From Pedobacter sp. ISL-64 (GTDB lineage: Bacteria > Bacteroidota > Bacteroidia > Sphingobacteriales > Sphingobacteriaceae), in the NCBI RefSeq assembly GCF_018613605.1, contig NZ_JAGGPU010000020.1, positions 62,001 through 126,000 on the forward strand: 64,000 nucleotides of DNA, written 5' to 3'. Position numbers and translations under genes: made by a program. This document shows positions 34,529 to 43,514 of this stretch, piece by piece (position 1 is the first letter of the stretch; each line of letters starts with the position of its first letter). The notes under the pieces are model-generated. The model did not search any database. It saw only the letters and a program-made list of their open reading frames with translations, and had not been told where the DNA came from.

Positions 34529-35065
34529 TTAAATAGTTAATGATGCTGTTAATTTTACATCAAGTTCAAATTCATTGTAGATCAGGTTATCGCCAAGGTT
34601 GGTGAAAAAGTTACCTGATCTGAATTTCATGTTGTACTTGGTACGGTCGATAAAGATTTTACCAGAAGCGGTTAAGGTATTGCCATTAACCACAACATCT
34701 GCCGCAAAAACTACAGCATGTGTAATGCCTTTAATGGTTAAATCGCCAGTAATTACTGTATTGTCTTCATTGGTTTGATCAACAGCAGTAATGATAAATG
34801 TGGCTTCTGGGAATTGATCGGTTGCAAAAAAATCTTCAGAGAATAAATGTCCCGCGAATTGTGCATTGGTTGCAGAGTCAGTAACATCCAATATTACAAT
34901 TGAGGTGGTATCGATAATAAAGTTCCCGTTGCTGAGTTTACCATCGTTTAAGCTTAGTGAACCCGATTTAATCGTGATGGTTCCGTTGTGTGCGCCGGTA
35001 ACTTTTTTACCAGTCCAGTTGATGTTGCTTTGAGCGCTTACAATTTCAAATTTTGTAGTTTCCAT
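34529..35065 (-). CDS. YceI-family lipocalin-like protein
   Basis: A 178-residue beta-barrel protein of the YceI family, which binds polyisoprenoid lipids: SNINWTGKKVTGAHNGTI, FIIDTTSIVILDV, HLFSEDFFATDQFPEATFII and GDLTIKGITHAV. There is no signal peptide, so this copy should stay in the cytoplasm, unlike many YceI proteins. It is the promoter-proximal gene of the run ending at 32018 and is next to the Crp/Fnr-type regulator. Confidence 0.9.
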   Translation of the reverse strand: METTKFEIVSAQSNINWTGKKVTGAHNGTITIKSGSLSLNDGKLSNGNFIIDTTSIVILDVTDSATNAQFAGHLFSEDFFATDQFPEATFIITAVDQTNEDNTVITGDLTIKGITHAVVFAADVVVNGNTLTASGKIFIDRTKYNMKFRSGNFFTNLGDNLIYNEFELDVKLTASLTI

Positions 35066-35158
35066 TTCTTTGTTTTATCAATCGTTAGTGATTTGACAAC
35101 ACAAAGTAAAGGAGGATTTTTACAGGGCTTAGGTGATGTACATCACATTCTGCAAGCG

Positions 35159-35737
35159 TTATTTTTGTGCGTTGTAAAGTCTGCTCAGGGTTTCTCTCGA
35201 AACACCCAAATAAGCTGCGATTAAATGTTTGGGCACGAGATTATAGAGTTGAGGATACATGGCCAAAAGTTCCTCGTAACGGGCTTTAGTATCGTTATTC
35301 ATAAACGACAACAGCCTTTTCTGCGAAGCCAGATAGCCCCTGTTTGTTCTCCACCGGAAAAAATGTTCAGCCTGATGGATTTCACTGCAGATCTTTTCAC
35401 GGTCATCGTTAGAAAGGCATAATACCTCTGCATCGCTAATACAATCTACGCTTATGGTTGCACGGGTATGGTTGTATAGGGCGCCATAATCTGAAGTCCA
35501 CCAGGTAGGCATAGCAAACTGCAGGATATACATCTTGATTTCATCGTTGATAAAAAAAGCTTTTAAACAACCCGAGATCACAAAATATTCGTGATCTACC
35601 TTATCTCCCTCGCTAATGATGGCCTGCCCTTTTTTAAAAGACTTTAACTTGAAATGGGAAAATAAATAATCGAACGCTGCGTCGGTTAAAATAGCGGTTT
35701 TTAAAATATGCGCTTTTAGTGTTTCTCTAGGATCCAT
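35159..35737 (-). CDS. Crp/Fnr-family transcriptional regulator
   Basis: A 192-residue regulator. The N-terminal cNMP-binding-like barrel spans about 20-115 (FKKGQAIISEGDKVDHEYFVISGCLKAFF), and the C-terminal winged helix ends in LVPKHLIAAYLGVSRETLSRLYNAQK. No Fnr-type iron-sulfur cysteine set is seen. The gene lies upstream of the YceI-tautomerase-SDR-NTF2-NMO run on the same strand, with a 93-base gap, and is a plausible controller of that run. Confidence 0.88.
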   Translation of the reverse strand: MDPRETLKAHILKTAILTDAAFDYLFSHFKLKSFKKGQAIISEGDKVDHEYFVISGCLKAFFINDEIKMYILQFAMPTWWTSDYGALYNHTRATISVDCISDAEVLCLSNDDREKICSEIHQAEHFFRWRTNRGYLASQKRLLSFMNNDTKARYEELLAMYPQLYNLVPKHLIAAYLGVSRETLSRLYNAQK

Positions 35738-36171
35738 AGCTTGAAATAAAGATAAGAATTATTGGAGTTAGTCAGAAGTCCGAAGTCGATTAAACGATTA
35801 ATATATATGCTGATTCCCCAATCGAAATGTCACCCTTACCTTTGGATGTCACCCTGAGCGGAGTCGAAGGGGACTTTATATGAATTTAAACAAAATGAGG
35901 AATTAGGTTAATGTAACGGTTCCCTATTTTCTTTTTAGAAAGTGAAAGTAACAAGCTCTATGGCAGCCTCCTGCCCTGCTTTACTCTTCAAGCCTCATCC
36001 GATGAAGGATCGGATTGCGGGCTTTCCGTTTCAATCAGGCTTAATAACAAAGTTTGCAACCCATCAAAGCGCAAACCTTTAAATATGATAATCTGCGTTT
36101 ATCTTTTATCTCATAAAACCGATATAAATAGCAAGAGAATTTAAAAGATAAAATCTCCTCAGATAATCTTT

Positions 36172-36297
36172 ATCCGATAGCTATCGGATGCGAGAAGGCT
36201 TTTTCAGCCGACAGCCTGTCCCCGACCTTTCGAGAAAGCAATCTTTATAGCAGGATCACTATCATGAAAGATTGCTTCGTTGTTCCTCGTAATGACG
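36172..36297. repeat. Extragenic palindromic repeat with an 18-bp perfect core
   Basis: ATCCGATAGCTATCGGAT at 36172-36189 is a perfect 18-bp palindrome. Directly after it comes GCGAGAAGGCTTTTTCAGCCGAC, and ...AAAGATTGCTTCGTTGTTCCTCGTAATGACG closes the unit at 36297. The same GAAGGCTTTTTCAGCCGAC and GATTGCTT(C/T)GTTCCTC parts recur at 48841-48935. The 35738-36443 gap has no gene. Confidence 0.7.
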
Positions 36298-36408
36298 ACT
36301 TTCCATGTAGAGCTGTTAATGGTATCGGAGTTGAAAGACAATATTAATCCGCGATGAATGAAACGATGTAAAGTTAACCGACTCAGCAATAACAGCACAA
36401 CACAATAC

Positions 36409-36438
36409 TTGATTTATAATTTTTTAAATGTAACTTTG
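36409..36438 (+). promoter_or_regulatory. Bacteroidota-type promoter for the ABC/TonB operon
   Basis: TTG at 36409-36411, a 19-base spacer, and TAACTTTG at 36431-36438: an exact match to TTG-N19-TAnnTTTG. The transcript would start near 36445, right at the beginning of the small His/Cys protein gene. Confidence 0.7.
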
Positions 36439-36443
36439 TTGCA

Positions 36444-36812
36444 TTGAAATATTCAGTGTACACATATCGCAAAGAAATTTTTGCCCGTATATGGGCGGTA
36501 TTGCTATTGGCGGTATTTCTTAATGCAACACTGATAGAAAGCCTGCATCATCATAGTGCCGAAAAAATTGGTTACAACAAACAAAGCTACAGTGAGGCGC
36601 ACCTGTTTAAACAATTGAGTTCGGCAAAGCTAAAATGTAAATTGTGCGAGGTATTGAAACACCGATCGCACTCTTTCGATTTTCCCACTCCTATTGCATT
36701 TGCTTTATCCGCAGTTAAACCAACGGTAAAACCTTGCGTTTACCTCATGAGGCATCCTGTTGCTTACATCCTATGCTGCGCCAATAAAGGCCCACCTAGC
36801 CTAATGGCTTAA
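36444..36812 (+). CDS. Small exported His/Cys protein, function unknown
   Basis: About 120 residues. A single hydrophobic segment (IWAVLLLAVFLNATLI) is followed by LHHHS, a CKLCEVLKHRSHSF motif, and the C-terminal CCANKGPPSLMA. The His cluster and CxxC suggest metal or redox chemistry. Short proteins of this layout (HHH, CxxC, ending in GPP) turn up near metal-related TonB receptors in Bacteroidota as I recall, but no role is known. The start is TTG at 36444 or GTG at 36456; there is no ATG before the hydrophobic segment. It opens an operon with an ABC transporter and a TonB receptor. Confidence 0.65.
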   Translation: MKYSVYTYRKEIFARIWAVLLLAVFLNATLIESLHHHSAEKIGYNKQSYSEAHLFKQLSSAKLKCKLCEVLKHRSHSFDFPTPIAFALSAVKPTVKPCVYLMRHPVAYILCCANKGPPSLMA

Positions 36813-36898
36813 TCTTCATACAAGAAGTTTCCTTTCATATCCTTCAAATTTACTCTGTTTAACGCACATGCCTGTTTGGTATGCGCCAATATTTTATT

Positions 36899-37594
36899 AT
36901 GCTTCAAGCCATTTCATTATCCAAAAATTATCAATCTTACCGGGCCTTAAATCAGCTTAATTTAACCGTTAACCCTGGTGAAGTATTTTGCCTGCTGGGC
37001 CAAAACGGTGCCGGAAAAACCACTACCATCAATTTATTTTTAGGTTTTATTGAGCCAAGTAGCGGAAAAATCTTAATCGACAACGAAGAAATCTCTGCGC
37101 ACGATGACGAACGGCGGAAACACCTGGCCTACATTCCTGAGGTGGTTATGCTTTACAGCAATCTTTCGGCCATTGAAAATCTCGATTACTTTTCTAAACT
37201 GGCAGGGTTTAACTATGGTACTTCAAGCTTGATCGGTTTTTTAAAGCAATGTGGTTTACAGGAAGCTGCCCACCACAAACATTTATCGGGCTTTAGTAAA
37301 GGCATGCGCCAAAAAGTGGGTATCGCTATTGCACTGGCCAAAAATGCAAAGATTATTTTAATGGACGAGCCTACCAGTGGATTAGACCCAAAAGCCACCG
37401 CAGAATTTACCCAACTGGTTAAACAATTAGCTGCCGAGGGAAAATCTGTATTAATGGCTACGCACGATATTTTTAATGCGGTAAATGTAGGTTCGCACAT
37501 TGGCATTATGAAACAAGGCGAATTGATCCATACACTTAAAGCCAGCGACATCACTGCAGCCGATCTTCAGGAATTATACTTACAAACTATTTAA
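36899..37594 (+). CDS. ABC transporter ATP-binding protein
   Basis: Nucleotide-binding subunit: Walker A GQNGAGKTT, signature region LSGFSKGMRQKVGIA, Walker B IILMDEPTSGLDP and the switch His in ATHD. It belongs to the exporter-type group that works with ABC-2 permeases. ATG 36899 gives the usual MLQAISLSKNY start; an upstream in-frame ATG at 36881 is possible. The partner permeases are at 40117-42936, with a TonB receptor between. Confidence 0.93.
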   Translation: MLQAISLSKNYQSYRALNQLNLTVNPGEVFCLLGQNGAGKTTTINLFLGFIEPSSGKILIDNEEISAHDDERRKHLAYIPEVVMLYSNLSAIENLDYFSKLAGFNYGTSSLIGFLKQCGLQEAAHHKHLSGFSKGMRQKVGIAIALAKNAKIILMDEPTSGLDPKATAEFTQLVKQLAAEGKSVLMATHDIFNAVNVGSHIGIMKQGELIHTLKASDITAADLQELYLQTI

Positions 37595-37609
37595 AAACAA
37601 ATCCATTTC

Positions 37610-40117
37610 ATGTACCCAATATATAAAGGTCTTTCTATTTTCCGTGCAATCTGTTTGCTATTGCTCTTCAGCACATTTAGCCTGATCACTTTTGCTCAGA
37701 TTAAGGTGAGTGGAAAAGTGATCGACACCCAAAACCAAGCTGTCCAAAAAGCCACTATTAAATTTAAGAATGGGAAAGATCAACTGAATACAAGCAGCGA
37801 TTCGCTTGGTAATTTTTCTGTTGTTTTACCTAAAACGGCCAATTACACCATCACCATTAGTGCCATAGGCTACAGCAGCTTTAATCGCATTTACCGCCTT
37901 AATGGCATTGGTGATTTAAAACTTGATGCGATTGTGCTACAAACCACTAACGAAGAATTGCAGACCGTTGAAGTGGTAGGCACCAATGGCAAAAAGTATT
38001 ATGGCAACTATTCTTTTTCAGCCACTAAAACAGCTACTTTGAATAGGGACATCCCACAGGCTATTTCTTCGGTTTCGAAAGAATTAATTGCCGACAGGCA
38101 GGCGGCTGTACTGGCCGATGCAGTTAAAAATGTAACCAGCGTATCACAAAGCAGCTATTACAACCAATTTTCGATCAGGGGAATTAACCAGAACGAAGAG
38201 GGTGCTATAATTAACGGCATGCGTACCCGTCAATATTATTTTAACCAGCCTTTAACCAATAATCTGGAGCGGATAGAGGTAATAAAAGGTCCGGCAAGTG
38301 CTACATTTTCGAGTGTAGACCCAGGGGGAAGCATTAACCTGGTAACCAAAAAACCACTGACTGAAGACCGCAAAGAGATCAGTCTCTCGGCCGGAAGTTT
38401 CAGCACCATTAGAGGAGCTTTGGATTTTACAGGTCCTTTAAATGCTGACAAAACGCTGCTTTACCGGCTTAATGTGGGATATGAAGACAGCAAAAGCTTC
38501 AGAGACCTACAATACAGGAAAGGTTACCTGATTGCCCCTTCCTTTTCGTACATCCCCAACGATCGAACCAGCTTAAATGTAGAAGTGGTAATGAATAACA
38601 GCAATTCGAGGTTAGACCGCGGGCAGGCTATTTTTGGTGCAATTGCTGGTAAAACCGATTTAAAAAGTACACCGATCAGTTTCAATATGGGCGCCAGTAA
38701 TGATCGCTTTAACAGTCAGGATTTAATGTTGATGACCAATTTTTCGCATAGCCTTACGCAGGATATTGTATTTAATGTGGCCTATATGAAGCAGAACTGG
38801 AACGAAGATCTTTTAGAACATAGAACCACCAATGCTTTTGGTGTGGATGAAAACAATCAAGCTATCCCTACCCTTGCGGCCATGCGTGCCGTTCAGCGTC
38901 AGCAAAAATGGCGAACCGACAACTTAAGCACCTATTTTAGTATTAACACCAATACTTTTATTTTAAGCCATAAGCTGGTAATCGGATACGATAGAATAAA
39001 CACACAGAAACTGCGGGGCGGTGGCGAAAACTCGGCTCAGGGCTACCGTTTAAAAGATGGAACCATTGCAGCTAGGTACGATCCCACAAAGAAAGACCTC
39101 TATTTATTTAAGGTCGTAAATGGTATAAATGCACCAGTGCCCAATGTAGAGCACTTTAACCTGAGCAACCCAGCCTATACCATTAAAAATTTAAGCGATT
39201 ATGTTTTTACCAAAACAGAAATTCCAGCTGCATATAATCTGGTTAATGCAGTATACCTGCAGGATCAGATAAAATACGATCAGCTTACCTTAACATTGGG
39301 TTTACGACAAGAGTGGTACGAGGATTACAGCAACTACAAATTGGCTACCGAAAAGAAAATTTATCAGCATAAGCTTTTGCCAAGGGCCGGAATTACCTAT
39401 GCCATAAACACAAACATTAACCTTTACGCAACCTATTTACAAGGGTACCAGCCGCAAGGCAATACCTCAACCCTGGTTATTGTTCCGCCACCTGCAGGCA
39501 CCAATTTTAAGCCTTTAGAAAGTGATTTAAAAGAGATTGGTGCAAAATCCGAATGGTTGAATAAAAGTTTAATGGTTAACATTTCGGTATTCGAAATCAA
39601 CCAGAAAAACCTATTGATGAATGCAAATGATCCATTGGATGTAAACCGTTTAATAGAACGCGGTGCCCAACGCAGCCGTGGTGTCGAATTGGAAACTTCT
39701 GGCTTTATCAGGTCTAACTGGCAGTTTAATGCGGGTTATAGTTATGTAGATGCCATTATTAAGGATGATTTTAATCCTGATTTAATTGGTCAGAGGGTGC
39801 AGAACACGCCAAAACACAGTGCCAGCTTATGGACACGCTACAACTTTGAAACCCTTAAGCTAAAGGGAATAGGTTTTGGAGCAGGCTTACAGTACAGTGG
39901 CACTAAACTTCCGTTGTACATCAGAGATTTTGTACTGCCTGCTTATACCCTGTTAGATGCCGCGCTCTATTATTCGCCTGCTGGTTCTAAAGTGCAGCTG
40001 GCTGTAAATATGAATAACATTTTAAATAAAACCTATTGGGTTGGCGCACAAAACTATCTACGCCTTTTCCCTGGTACACCAAGAAATGTAATGTTTAACG
40101 TAACCTATAGAATATAA
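37610..40117 (+). CDS. TonB-dependent siderophore-type receptor
   Basis: An 835-residue outer-membrane receptor. Signal peptide ending ITFAQ, CarboxypepD_reg domain (about 30-115), plug with IPQAISSVSKELIADRQ and FSIRGINQNEEGAIINGM, and the TonB-siderophore motifs RIEVIKGPASATFSSVDPGGSINLVTKKP. The barrel ends NVMFNVTYRI. It is 15 bases after the ATPase stop and overlaps the first permease by one base (TAATG). The plug motifs match the FhuA/siderophore branch, so the ligand is probably a ferric siderophore or another metal chelate. Confidence 0.93.
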   Translation: MYPIYKGLSIFRAICLLLLFSTFSLITFAQIKVSGKVIDTQNQAVQKATIKFKNGKDQLNTSSDSLGNFSVVLPKTANYTITISAIGYSSFNRIYRLNGIGDLKLDAIVLQTTNEELQTVEVVGTNGKKYYGNYSFSATKTATLNRDIPQAISSVSKELIADRQAAVLADAVKNVTSVSQSSYYNQFSIRGINQNEEGAIINGMRTRQYYFNQPLTNNLERIEVIKGPASATFSSVDPGGSINLVTKKPLTEDRKEISLSAGSFSTIRGALDFTGPLNADKTLLYRLNVGYEDSKSFRDLQYRKGYLIAPSFSYIPNDRTSLNVEVVMNNSNSRLDRGQAIFGAIAGKTDLKSTPISFNMGASNDRFNSQDLMLMTNFSHSLTQDIVFNVAYMKQNWNEDLLEHRTTNAFGVDENNQAIPTLAAMRAVQRQQKWRTDNLSTYFSINTNTFILSHKLVIGYDRINTQKLRGGGENSAQGYRLKDGTIAARYDPTKKDLYLFKVVNGINAPVPNVEHFNLSNPAYTIKNLSDYVFTKTEIPAAYNLVNAVYLQDQIKYDQLTLTLGLRQEWYEDYSNYKLATEKKIYQHKLLPRAGITYAINTNINLYATYLQGYQPQGNTSTLVIVPPPAGTNFKPLESDLKEIGAKSEWLNKSLMVNISVFEINQKNLLMNANDPLDVNRLIERGAQRSRGVELETSGFIRSNWQFNAGYSYVDAIIKDDFNPDLIGQRVQNTPKHSASLWTRYNFETLKLKGIGFGAGLQYSGTKLPLYIRDFVLPAYTLLDAALYYSPAGSKVQLAVNMNNILNKTYWVGAQNYLRLFPGTPRNVMFNVTYRI

Positions 40118-41562
40118 TGCCAAATAGAGTAAGCACTATAGCCAAACAAACTTTTAAAACCGCCCTTAACAACAGGGCCACCTTAGCCTTAACCCTTTTA
40201 TTAGGTTTATCACTTGGTTTGGCTACCTATGTAGGCTGGCAGAATTTTAAAACACAAAACAATCAGCGCCTGCATTATAAAGAATTGGTTAGGGCACAAT
40301 GGCTGGCAAAGCCAGATAAACACCCACACCGGATGGCGCACTATGGTTACCTCGCCTTTCGCGAGAAACATGAACTGAGTTTCTTCGATTTTGGGATAGA
40401 AAGTTTTGCAGGTGTATCGATCTTTTTAGAAGCGCATAAACAAAACACAGTAAATTTTAGTGAAGCAGGTTTTTCTAACGGAATGTTGCGCTTCGGCGAA
40501 ATCAGTGTGGCCATGGTACTGCAACTCCTGGTACCACTTCTCATTTTCTTCTTAGGTTACAACAGCATTTCGGCTGAGCGCGAATCGGGGACATTAAAGA
40601 TCCTGCTATGCCAAAATGTAAGCTGGAAACAGCTCCTTTGGGGCAAAACATTGGGCATAATTGGTGTTTGTTTGTCGATATTTATCCCCCTTATGCTGCT
40701 TACCATTTTGTTATGGGCCTCACTAAGTCATTGGCAGATTAGTGGTGATGCCAGTTTGCGCTTAATGATATTGGTATTTAGCTATGCGATCTATTTCTTC
40801 ATTGTATCTGCTGTTACGGTTTTGGTCTCGGCTTTTGCACGCAGTTCTAAATCAGCCCTAACTACTTTATTGGCCTGCTGGATATTTTTTATGGTCATTA
40901 TGCCGAGGATCACCCAGGCAGTTGGCGTAAAAATTTACCCCTCCCCATCTAAAATAGCGTTTGCCGATGCCATTGCTACCGACATCCATAAACAGGGCGA
41001 TAGCCATAATCCAGATGACCCACATTATGCTGCGATTAAAGACTCACTACTCAAAACTTACGGTGTTACCGATGTAAAAAAACTACCTTTTAACTATGGT
41101 GGCTATATTATGGCAGAGGGCGAAAAAATAACCTCAAAAATTTACAGCAACCACCAAAAGGAACTGAATAAAATTTTTGAAAAGCAGAACAGCATTACAA
41201 AGGTAGCAGGTTTCATAAACCCTTACTTATCCCTCAAGCATATTTCGATGGCCATAACAGCCTCTGATTTTAACACCTTTGTTGATTTTCAGAACCAGAC
41301 AGAAGTCTACCGTTATCAGCTGGCTCAAAAGATGAATAAACTACAAATTGATAAGATCAGTAACATTGCCCCAGGAGAAGAAGAAAAACCTTTGGCCATT
41401 AGTAAGGCAAACTGGGCCGAGCAACCTGATTTCAATTACCACTTTGGCAAATTAAGTTTAGTAATAACAAATGAGTTATTGGCACTGAGTGCTTTAGCCT
41501 GTTGGTTATTGGCAACGGTTATGCTGCTACAATACACGACCAGGTGGATTAAAACGATATAG
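40117..41562 (+). CDS. ABC-2 type permease, DUF3526-like (first)
   Basis: A 481-residue membrane protein. One helix near residue 20-35, then about five clustered helices (FGEISVAMVLQLLVPLLIFFLGY, ISIFIPLMLLTILLW, and others) with the coupling motif SAERESGTLKILLCQNVSWKQLLWGK, and a final helix at the C-terminus. A large soluble loop of about 190 residues lies outside. This is the NosY-like layout often annotated DUF3526. Its start overlaps the stop of the TonB receptor. It pairs with the permease at 41572 and the ATPase at 36899. Confidence 0.88.
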   Translation: MPNRVSTIAKQTFKTALNNRATLALTLLLGLSLGLATYVGWQNFKTQNNQRLHYKELVRAQWLAKPDKHPHRMAHYGYLAFREKHELSFFDFGIESFAGVSIFLEAHKQNTVNFSEAGFSNGMLRFGEISVAMVLQLLVPLLIFFLGYNSISAERESGTLKILLCQNVSWKQLLWGKTLGIIGVCLSIFIPLMLLTILLWASLSHWQISGDASLRLMILVFSYAIYFFIVSAVTVLVSAFARSSKSALTTLLACWIFFMVIMPRITQAVGVKIYPSPSKIAFADAIATDIHKQGDSHNPDDPHYAAIKDSLLKTYGVTDVKKLPFNYGGYIMAEGEKITSKIYSNHQKELNKIFEKQNSITKVAGFINPYLSLKHISMAITASDFNTFVDFQNQTEVYRYQLAQKMNKLQIDKISNIAPGEEEKPLAISKANWAEQPDFNYHFGKLSLVITNELLALSALACWLLATVMLLQYTTRWIKTI

Positions 41563-41571
41563 CTATTAAGG

Positions 41572-42936
41572 ATGAAAAAAAGTATATATAACCTCGAATT
41601 TAAACTGTTTTTTAGAAACAGCTCCTCATGGATAGGCATCATTGTGCTGCTGATTACAGGTGTTGCCGGTTTGTATTTCGGCAAAACATTTATTGCCAAC
41701 CAACAGGCCGTAATTGAAAAAGCAGCAATGTTACAAAAGAAAAACACCCTCAGCAATATCGATCATTTTGGTAAAGATATTGGCTTATTGTTTTACCACA
41801 ATAAATTTTCATTGGCTAATGCACCCAATGCCTGGGCCGCCTTTGCTAATGGGCAGCGGGATATTAACCCTTATTTAATCTCGGTAACCATGCTGGGTTT
41901 AGAAGGTCAGATTTACGATACAGATATTAATAACCCGGTAAGCCTGCTTTTGGGCAACATGGACCTGAGTTTTGTGTTTATCTTTTTATTTCCCCTGGTG
42001 ATTATTGCATTTAGCTATAACTTACTTTCGGAGCAAAAAGAAAGTGGCGTTTGGTCGCTTTTAAGCGCGCAGACCAACCGGTCTTTTCGGGTAATCTGGC
42101 AAAAATTTTTAGTTAGGGTAGCCGTAATTTTCTCTGTTGCTTTATTACTATTATTTGTAGCTATCCTTTATTTGCATTTGCCCGTAGACTTCATTTTCTT
42201 TTCAATAACTACACTCATTATCTTTTATCTGGCTTTCTGGTTTGCAGTTTCATTTTTTATCATTTCTTTAGCAAAATCATCGAACTTTAATGCATCGGCA
42301 TTGGTTGCCATTTGGGTACTTATCTGCATTGTAATTCCAGCATCACTTAACCTGTTTCTTACCCGAAAATACCCCATGCCAGAAGCCCTGCAAAATGTAA
42401 TTAACCAACGCGAGGGATATCACGAAAAATGGGATATGGCCAAAGAAGTTACGATGAAACCGTTTTTTGAACATTATCCGGAACTGAAGCAATATCCCTT
42501 CCCACAAGAGAAAACTTTTAGCTGGTTCTGGTATTATGCCATGCAACAAATGGGCGATGATCAGGCAATGCCAAGTAGGCACGCAATTGAGAATAAACTG
42601 GCCGCCAGACAGCGATTTACAAATACACTTGCGTTTTTCTTCCCTACCATACAAACCCAGTTGGGGATAAACAATATGGCTGGATCGGATCTTAATACCC
42701 ACCTCGATTTCCAGCAGGCGGTTAGAAAATATCATGAGCAGATCCGCTGGCATTTTTATCCAGGCATCTTTCTTAATAAAGCAGTGGACAGTACAGATGT
42801 TAAGGACTATAAATTGGAAAAATATAGTCCGCAGCAAACGCCTTCAGTTTGGGTTAATTTGCTATCTATATCGATCCTAACCGTAATCCTAATTGGAACA
42901 ACAGCTTTTAACTTTAAAAGGCAGGAACAATTTTAG
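41572..42936 (+). CDS. ABC-2 type permease, DUF3526-like (second)
   Basis: A 454-residue paralogue of the preceding permease, nine bases after it, with the same arrangement: an N-terminal helix (IGIIVLLITGVAGLYF), a central cluster of helices with LLSEQKESGVWSLLSAQTNRSFRVIWQK, a large loop and a C-terminal helix. Two half-permeases and one ATPase form a full transporter. A 14-bp terminator follows, so the operon ends here. Confidence 0.87.
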   Translation: MKKSIYNLEFKLFFRNSSSWIGIIVLLITGVAGLYFGKTFIANQQAVIEKAAMLQKKNTLSNIDHFGKDIGLLFYHNKFSLANAPNAWAAFANGQRDINPYLISVTMLGLEGQIYDTDINNPVSLLLGNMDLSFVFIFLFPLVIIAFSYNLLSEQKESGVWSLLSAQTNRSFRVIWQKFLVRVAVIFSVALLLLFVAILYLHLPVDFIFFSITTLIIFYLAFWFAVSFFIISLAKSSNFNASALVAIWVLICIVIPASLNLFLTRKYPMPEALQNVINQREGYHEKWDMAKEVTMKPFFEHYPELKQYPFPQEKTFSWFWYYAMQQMGDDQAMPSRHAIENKLAARQRFTNTLAFFFPTIQTQLGINNMAGSDLNTHLDFQQAVRKYHEQIRWHFYPGIFLNKAVDSTDVKDYKLEKYSPQQTPSVWVNLLSISILTVILIGTTAFNFKRQEQF

Positions 42937-42955
42937 GTTTACTGTGGTTGAAACA

Positions 42956-43003
42956 ATATAAAAATGGTCTGTGTTTACATGGACCATTTTTATATCATAA
43001 ACC
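42956..43003 (+). terminator. Terminator after the ABC/TonB operon
   Basis: A perfect 14-bp stem: ATATAAAAATGGTC at 42956-42969 pairs with GACCATTTTTATAT at 42982-42995, with a 12-base loop. Being symmetrical, it can stop transcription in either direction. The rest of the 578-base gap to the SusC gene is AT-rich with no gene; a 70-codon frame at 43089-43301 has no supporting feature. Confidence 0.85.
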
Positions 43004-43514
43004 GTTAAGAAGTTATAAATATCGAATAGGTGATGGCCTGTCGAATAGAAATTAGCCGAAGTCAAAAGCAGTATGAGTTAATTCCACGTTGCAGCCAAAT
43101 AACCTATTGAACAATATACTAAAACCTATTAGCCAAAGAAGAAAACTCTTTACATCTGGCTATACATTACAGGATGGAACAGGATGGACTAACGAAATAA
43201 AAGTTCTAATCTCGTATAACCAAATATCATTAATTCTTTTAATCGACACCTATATGAGCAAGAAAAACTATACGTCAAACAATGCAATCGTTTGCACCTA
43301 ATCACCCCTATACTACCATTTTAAAGCCTTAAGGCAAAGAAAAGACTATTGTAGTCAAACATTAAAAACTAACTCATTTTTCATCCTAAAACAGGTAATA
43401 CATCCAGAAAAGAATGGATTAATTGCTTAATCATATGCCCTCAAAACAGATAGCATACTCCATCTAACATGCTATTTGGCTAAATAACCAAATATTTACA
43501 TAACCAATAAAACT

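Noticed and set aside
42343..42837. A 164-codon minus-strand frame
   Set aside because: It lies wholly inside the second ABC permease gene, whose motifs and operon position are clear.
43089..43301. A 70-codon plus-strand frame in the gap before SusC
   Set aside because: No signal, motif or promoter supports it and the composition is that of the surrounding AT-rich spacer.
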